In this document: positions 6,260 through 9,198 of the stretch, piece after piece
How positions within the stretch are numbered: position 1 is the stretch's first letter
Layout of the letters: each line of letters opens with the position of its first letter
Made by a program: the position numbers and the translations under genes
Notes under the pieces: model-generated
The model's database searches: none
Seen by the model: the letters and a program-made list of their open reading frames with translations, nothing else
What the model was told of the DNA's origin: nothing
DNA from: Denitrobacterium sp024691475
GTDB taxonomy: Bacteria; Actinomycetota; Coriobacteriia; Coriobacteriales; Eggerthellaceae
NCBI GenBank assembly: GCA_024691475.1
Contig: JAILNP010000146.1
Coordinates: forward strand, 1-9,198
Direction: 5' to 3'
DNA length: 9,198 bases

Positions 6260-6913
6260 CTAGTCGTGGTAGTAATCGAGCTTCTTTTCGGCTCGATTCA
6301 TGAGGAATTCGATGATGAGGCAGCATGCCCAGTAAATGAGCGCTGCGATAAGGTACGGCATCATGGAAACCTGGCTGGCGGCAATGGCCTGCGCACGCGT
6401 GAACATTTCCATGAGGCCAAGAACGAACGCCAGGGACGTGTCCTTCACCAGCGTGATGACCTCGTTGCCCATGGCAGGAAGAATGCGCTTGATGACCTGC
6501 GGGAAAACGATCTTCATGAACGTCTGCGTACGGGAATAGCCCAGCACCTCGGCGGCCTCGTACTGGCCACGGGGAATGGACTGAATGCCGCTGCGGTAGA
6601 TTTCCGCGAAGTAGGCGGCGTAATTCAGGATGAAGCCAATGTCACACGCCCAGAACTTCCAGTCGGAGCCCATCTGCAGGCCAAACAGGTAATACGGCCC
6701 GAACATGAGCGCCATGAGCTGCAGCATGAGCGGCGTACCGCGCAGGATGGAAATATAGAAACGCGCGAACCAGGCCAGCGGCTTGAAACGGCTCATGCGC
6801 GCAAGCGCCACCAACACGCCCAACGGCAGGGCGCCCACCAGCGTGACGAGAAAAATCTGCCCCGTAAGCAGCAAGCCACTGCCAAGCAGACCCATCATCG
6901 TTGCAAAATCCAT
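6260..6913 (-). CDS. Polar amino acid ABC transporter, permease
   Basis: Inner-membrane permease of 217 residues in the HisM/GlnP family (binding-protein-dependent transport domain), usual length for the family, with about five membrane helices. Conserved features are RGTPLMLQL (58-66), AEIYRSGIQSI (103-113) and the EAA loop QYEAAEVLG (117-125), which docks on the ATPase. Only one permease gene is present, so the channel is probably a homodimer. I chose the ATG at 6913, with AGAGG six bases upstream; a longer frame starting at 6961 lacks hydrophobic or conserved sequence in its first 16 codons. It follows the binding-protein gene after 153 bases that contain a hairpin, and precedes the ATPase gene by 12 bases. 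Confidence 0.93.
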   Translation of the reverse strand: MDFATMMGLLGSGLLLTGQIFLVTLVGALPLGVLVALARMSRFKPLAWFARFYISILRGTPLMLQLMALMFGPYYLFGLQMGSDWKFWACDIGFILNYAAYFAEIYRSGIQSIPRGQYEAAEVLGYSRTQTFMKIVFPQVIKRILPAMGNEVITLVKDTSLAFVLGLMEMFTRAQAIAASQVSMMPYLIAALIYWACCLIIEFLMNRAEKKLDYYHD

Positions 6914-7028
6914 TACACACCTCTTATTGAACTCGTCTGAGCAACGGAAGATACGCGCCATCAGGTGCGCATGTTCCGGCGTTCAGCACTCCGAAACCGT
7001 TGGGAGCAAACCCCGCGAAAACGCAAAG

Positions 7029-7054
7029 AACCCGCCTGCCAAAGCAGACGGGTT
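7029..7054 (-). terminator. Intra-operon hairpin after the binding-protein gene (partial terminator or mRNA stabiliser)
   Basis: On the minus strand AACCCGTCTGC pairs with GCAGGCGGGTT (one G-T pair) around TTTG, followed by CTTTGCGTTTT. The stem is strong, but its T tract is interrupted. It begins 12 bases after the stop codon of the binding protein. Such elements often leave the binding protein in excess over permease and ATPase, by partial termination or by protecting the upstream mRNA. Confidence 0.65.
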
Positions 7055-7066
7055 CCCGATTATCGC

Positions 7067-7876
7067 CTATTTCAAAATCCAGTTGGAATAGTCCAGGCCA
7101 TATTCCGCATATTTCTCGCACAGGCTCTGGATGGTACCGTCGGCATACATTTCCTTCAGGGTAGCCGTAACCTTGGCAGCGGTCTCCTCGTCGCCCACGG
7201 CGAAGCCAACAGCATAGTGCTCGCTGGAAAGAGACTCGCTCAGCTGGGTATACACGCCGTCCTTGGCAGCCATCTGGTACTGCGCGATGGAAAGGTCGCA
7301 GGCAACGGCGTCAACCGCGCCGGATTCCAGCTGCAGGAAGGCATTGTTGTAATCGCCGATGGTCTGCGGAGCGCCGTCCTTGAAGGTGGCGGCCAAGCTG
7401 GCCTGATCGCCCTCGAGCACATCGAGCGCAGCGGAATCGACCTGCGTGAGCACCGTCTTGCCCGACAGGTCGGACAAGCTCTTGATGCCGCTATCGGCAC
7501 GCACCACGACTACCTGCTCGTTGAGCATGTAGGAATCGCTGAAGGCGTAGTTGCCCTCGCGGCCTTCCACAGTGAAGCCGTTCCAAATGCAGTTGATGGC
7601 GCCACTACCCAGCAGCGCGTCCTTGGCGTTCCAGTCGATGGGCTCGGCCTTGAACTCCCAGCCGTTACGGTTGCACACTTCCTTGGCCAGATCCAGATCG
7701 AAGCCCGTATAGCTGCCATCGTCGGCAATGAAGCCGTACGGCGGGTAGGCGCTATCGAAGCCCACCACGAGCGTCTTACTGTTGCTTGAGCTCGAGCCCG
7801 AGCAACCTACCAGGGCGAACACAGCCATACAAGCCGCGAGCGCACATGCGGCAACTGCCGCGATCTTCTTCTTCAT
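7067..7876 (-). CDS. Polar amino acid ABC transporter, substrate-binding lipoprotein
   Basis: Extracytoplasmic solute-binding protein of 269 residues, family 3 (SBP_bac_3). The signal peptide MKKKIAAVAACAL ends in the lipobox LVGC with the lipidated Cys at residue 25, followed by a Ser-rich tether. The mature part opens with the family hallmark FDSAYPPYGF and GFDLDLAKEVC. It keeps the Arg in FTVEGRE that clamps the substrate carboxylate, then FSDSY, and the second-lobe GAVDAVACD. It captures an amino acid and hands it to the permease encoded next. Start: ATG at 7876 with GGGGAGGGG upstream; the frame extends to 7924, but that part lacks signal-peptide character and disagrees with the RBS. First gene of the operon. 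The substrate within the amino acid class cannot be set from sequence alone. Confidence 0.95.
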   Translation of the reverse strand: MKKKIAAVAACALAACMAVFALVGCSGSSSSNSKTLVVGFDSAYPPYGFIADDGSYTGFDLDLAKEVCNRNGWEFKAEPIDWNAKDALLGSGAINCIWNGFTVEGREGNYAFSDSYMLNEQVVVVRADSGIKSLSDLSGKTVLTQVDSAALDVLEGDQASLAATFKDGAPQTIGDYNNAFLQLESGAVDAVACDLSIAQYQMAAKDGVYTQLSESLSSEHYAVGFAVGDEETAAKVTATLKEMYADGTIQSLCEKYAEYGLDYSNWILK

Positions 7877-7936
7877 GAGTCCCCTCCCCAGGCGCAAAGC
7901 GTCCTTTCGGTTCCTATCATGCATCGTTTACGTTCA

Positions 7937-7952
7937 CTTTAGCACGCTAAAG
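7937..7952. promoter_or_regulatory. Candidate operator: perfect 16-bp palindrome in the importer leader
   Basis: CTTTAGCACGCTAAAG has seven-base arms and a two-base centre with no mismatch. It lies only a few bases downstream of the predicted start of importer transcription (near 7955) and about 60 bases before the binding-protein start. A dimeric repressor bound here would block the promoter. I do not recognise the regulator, and none is encoded alongside. Confidence 0.6.
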
Positions 7953-7954
7953 CA

Positions 7955-7970
7955 CCCGAATATTCTAACA
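7955..7970 (-). promoter_or_regulatory. Candidate extended -10 promoter of the amino acid importer operon
   Basis: On the minus strand TGTTAGAAT (7970 to 7962) fits the extended -10 form TGnTATAAT with 5 of 6 core matches. No -35 hexamer is evident at the normal distance, which is tolerated by extended -10 promoters. The predicted start near 7955 gives a leader of about 79 bases containing the palindrome. Confidence 0.45.
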
Positions 7971-8032
7971 CAGTAAAGCGCGGGAGCGAGGGACGTGCGG
8001 CAGACGCACATAGGTTACGGTGGCGTGCGCCC

Positions 8033-8068
8033 TGCAGCGGCTTGCGTACATGCAGCGCCTTACGTACG
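8033..8068. repeat. Two tandem 18-bp repeats upstream of the importer promoter
   Basis: Units 8033-8050 and 8051-8068 match at 15 of 18 positions (TGCAGCGGCTTGCGTACA and TGCAGCGCCTTACGTACG) and directly abut. A separate exact 11-bp repeat, ACGTGCGGCAG, is at 7993-8003 and 8066-8076. They lie about 80-110 bases upstream of the predicted importer start, where an activator could bind, but they may also be chance or remnants at the insertion-sequence border. Apart from these repeats I see nothing in the stretch between 7977 and 8117. Confidence 0.5.
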
Positions 8069-8122
8069 TGCGGCAGTGTTCCCATGCGCCGAAAACGCAA
8101 AGCCCCCACCGCCCGCTGAACC

Positions 8123-8156
8123 GCCTCCCGTTTCTTGGACACGAGAAATGGGAGGC
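8123..8156 (+). promoter_or_regulatory. Hairpin at the IS left end that covers the orfA ribosome site
   Basis: GCCTCCCGTTTCT (8123-8135) pairs with AGAAATGGGAGGC (8144-8156) over 13 bp with one G-T pair and an eight-base loop. The 3' arm contains GGGAGG (8150-8155), the ribosome-binding site of orfA. RNA entering from outside the element would fold this stem and hide the site, while RNA starting inside the stem would not. Confidence 0.65.
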
Positions 8157-8162
8157 CCTTTT

Positions 8163-8678
8163 ATGGCTGGAAATCCTTTGTACGATGTCGGGATGAGGCT
8201 GCGAGCCGCCGAGCTGTACGACGAGGGACACGGTCGAGCCTCGATTGCGGCTCTGCTCGGAATACCAGAGGAAACCGTGAGAAAATGGCTAGACGTGTAC
8301 AGATCCGCAGGCATCGAGGTCCTAGCCATGATGGGAAAGAAGCACAACACCTACTCGTTCGAGACGAAGCTGGCCGCCGTAAAGGCGGTCGTGGAAGAGG
8401 GCATGACGAAACCCGAGGCCATGGCGAGGTTCGGGATAGCCTCGTCAAGCTCCTTCAAGAGATGGCTGAAGGCGTACAGGGAGGAGGGCCCGGAGGCGCT
8501 CAGGCCGAAGCCCAAGGGAAGGCCGAGGGAGTCCGGCTCCCCGCCCAAAGAGCTAACGCGCGAGCAGGAGCTAGAACGTCGGATACAGAAGCTCGAAGCG
8601 GAGAACGCCTACCTAAAAAAATCGATAGCCCTGAAGGCGGAGAAGCGCTCTCGAACCGCGAGAAGGCAGCGGCCGTGA
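8163..8678 (+). CDS. IS3-family transposase OrfA
   Basis: DNA-binding subunit of 171 residues, near the 173 of IS150 OrfA. Residues about 10-50 form a first helix-turn-helix (AELYDEGHGRASIAALLGI), about 65-105 a second (TKLAAVKAVVEEGMTKPEAM), and about 131-160 a leucine-zipper-like helix used for multimerisation. The end is very basic. The ATG at 8163 has GGGAGG seven bases upstream; an upstream extension of the frame would cross the IS end and is rejected. Alone, OrfA acts as a regulator or end-binding protein. After frameshifting it becomes the N-terminus of the full transposase. Confidence 0.92.
   Translation: MAGNPLYDVGMRLRAAELYDEGHGRASIAALLGIPEETVRKWLDVYRSAGIEVLAMMGKKHNTYSFETKLAAVKAVVEEGMTKPEAMARFGIASSSSFKRWLKAYREEGPEALRPKPKGRPRESGSPPKELTREQELERRIQKLEAENAYLKKSIALKAEKRSRTARRQRP
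8615..8621 (+). other. Programmed -1 frameshift site (A AAA AAA)
   Basis: Seven A lie in the X XXY YYZ phase of the orfA frame (CTA AAA AAA). Slipping back one base continues in the orfB frame, which is open from 8621 onward without a stop. A GGAG about 12 bases upstream (8600-8603) is a likely stimulatory Shine-Dalgarno-like element. A TCTCG/CGAGA stem lies about 25 bases downstream. This is the standard IS3-family way of making the OrfAB transposase. Confidence 0.85.
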
Positions 8679-9198
8679 GCGAGCTTTCGGGGCGATACCC
8701 CCTCGCCGACCTGCTCGAATGTGCCGGTCTGGCGAGGTCGAGCTACTACTACGCGCTGTCGCACCCAAAGGCTCCGACCAGGCCGGAGCTGTGGGAGGCG
8801 GCCGCCGAGATATTCTCGAGGACCGCAAACGGGTGCGGCCACAGGCAGGTCGCCATGTGCCTGCGCGCCGAGCGGGGCGTGCGGATAGCCGACAAGACCG
8901 TCCTCAAGATGATGCGCGAGATGGGGATCAGCTGCGGGATACGCCGCGAGACCGACTACCACAGGTACAACTCCTACAAGGGCAAGGTCGGCAGGACCTT
9001 CGAGAACGTCATCGGCCGGGACTTCGCAGCCGACGGGCCGTGGGAGAAGATGGGCACCGACGTCACCGAGTTCAAGCAGCCCTGGGGCAAGGCCTACTTC
9101 GCGCCGGTCTACGACTTCGGCAGCAAGGAGATCGTCGCATGGTCGACTTCGCTGCACCCCAACATGGCCCAGCAAATCGAGCTGCTCGACCAGCTGCT
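8675..9198 (+). CDS. IS3-family transposase OrfB, 3' truncated by the window
   Basis: Catalytic part of the transposase, normally about 280 residues, with 174 codons visible. It is made mostly as an OrfAB fusion by slippage at 8615-8621, after which the open frame runs from 8621. A GTG at 8675 overlaps the orfA stop (GTGA) and could allow separate OrfB. Counting from that GTG, residues 53-85 (GCGHRQVAMCLR to MREMGI) match the HTH_21 region. The integrase-core (rve) domain begins near residue 120. The first catalytic Asp is D129 in GTDVTEF, followed by the typical YFAPVYDFGSKEIVAW strand pair. The second Asp and Glu of the DDE triad lie beyond the edge. No stop or frameshift is seen, so the element may be intact. 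Confidence 0.9.
   Translation, partial: MSELSGRYPLADLLECAGLARSSYYYALSHPKAPTRPELWEAAAEIFSRTANGCGHRQVAMCLRAERGVRIADKTVLKMMREMGISCGIRRETDYHRYNSYKGKVGRTFENVIGRDFAADGPWEKMGTDVTEFKQPWGKAYFAPVYDFGSKEIVAWSTSLHPNMAQQIELLDQL

Larger units (their letters stand above)
8117..9198 (+). mobile_element. IS3-family (IS150-group) insertion sequence, left part
   Basis: The element reads rightward and is cut by the window edge. From 8117 the sequence TGAACCGCCTCCCGTTTCTT followed by GGAC has the same length and several of the same bases as the left end of IS150 as I remember it (TG, AC, GC, CC, TTT, TTGGAC). This puts the left terminus at or near 8117. Inside are orfA, an A7 frameshift site and the start of orfB with a DDE integrase core. 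The right inverted repeat and target duplication are outside the window. It inserted about 160 bases upstream of the importer promoter, on the opposite strand. Confidence 0.85.

Noticed and set aside
5342..6940. Long open frame (532 codons) on the plus strand opposite the ATPase and permease genes
   Set aside because: It spans two convincing minus-strand genes and their junction and encodes an Arg/His-rich product with no domain.
7939..8142. Small minus-strand open frame between the importer and the IS
   Set aside because: It crosses the predicted IS end and the importer promoter, has no RBS and is Arg-rich without domain similarity.

Overview
The window looks like a piece of an Eggerthellaceae-type gut actinobacterium (class Coriobacteriia). 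This is an inference from content and style, not from a database match. The DNA is GC-rich. It carries a Tat-exported, heme-less FAD reductase of the fumarate-reductase/urocanate-reductase type next to a LuxR-type regulator built on a 12-helix membrane domain, a pairing typical of Eggerthella and relatives. Every resident gene is on the minus strand. Only the insertion sequence at the right edge reads rightward.

Layout from left to right. Positions 1-494 hold no complete gene. They contain a possible start of a leftward gene at the very edge, a cluster of alternating inverted repeats (about 102-167), a REP/REPIN-like pair of 29-bp units (309-387) and a possible terminator for the next gene. 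rhaD (495-1328) encodes a rhamnulose-1-phosphate aldolase with all expected zinc and catalytic residues, but no other rhamnose gene is nearby. A 160-residue coiled-coil protein resembling an internal piece of SbcC (1466-1948) is boxed between two strong intrinsic terminators. The FAD reductase (2019-3686) and the membrane LuxR regulator (3817-5370) follow. The regulator has a near-consensus promoter of its own, and no terminator is visible between it and the reductase. A polar amino acid ABC importer follows: ATPase (5474-6247), permease (6260-6913) and lipoprotein substrate-binding protein (7067-7876). Its promoter region has a perfect 16-bp palindrome just downstream of an extended -10. An IS3-family, IS150-group element starts at about 8117 and runs off the right edge.

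Inferred transcription (all leftward): the importer promoter drives binding protein, permease and ATPase, with a hairpin after the binding-protein gene that probably lowers expression of the membrane parts. The regulator promoter drives the regulator and possibly the reductase, ending at the 1976-2003 terminator. rhaD has its own weak promoter just after the coiled-coil gene's terminator. The likely biology is an anaerobe that imports amino acids and uses an exported flavoprotein to reduce an unidentified small molecule outside the cytoplasm, under control of a membrane sensor-regulator.

The most interesting point is that the reductase appears to lack three active-site features of true fumarate reductases (the proton-donor Arg, the C-terminal Arg and the substrate His pair). 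Its substrate is therefore probably not fumarate and cannot be read from the sequence. I see no CRISPR array, tRNA, rRNA, phage module or clear defence system.
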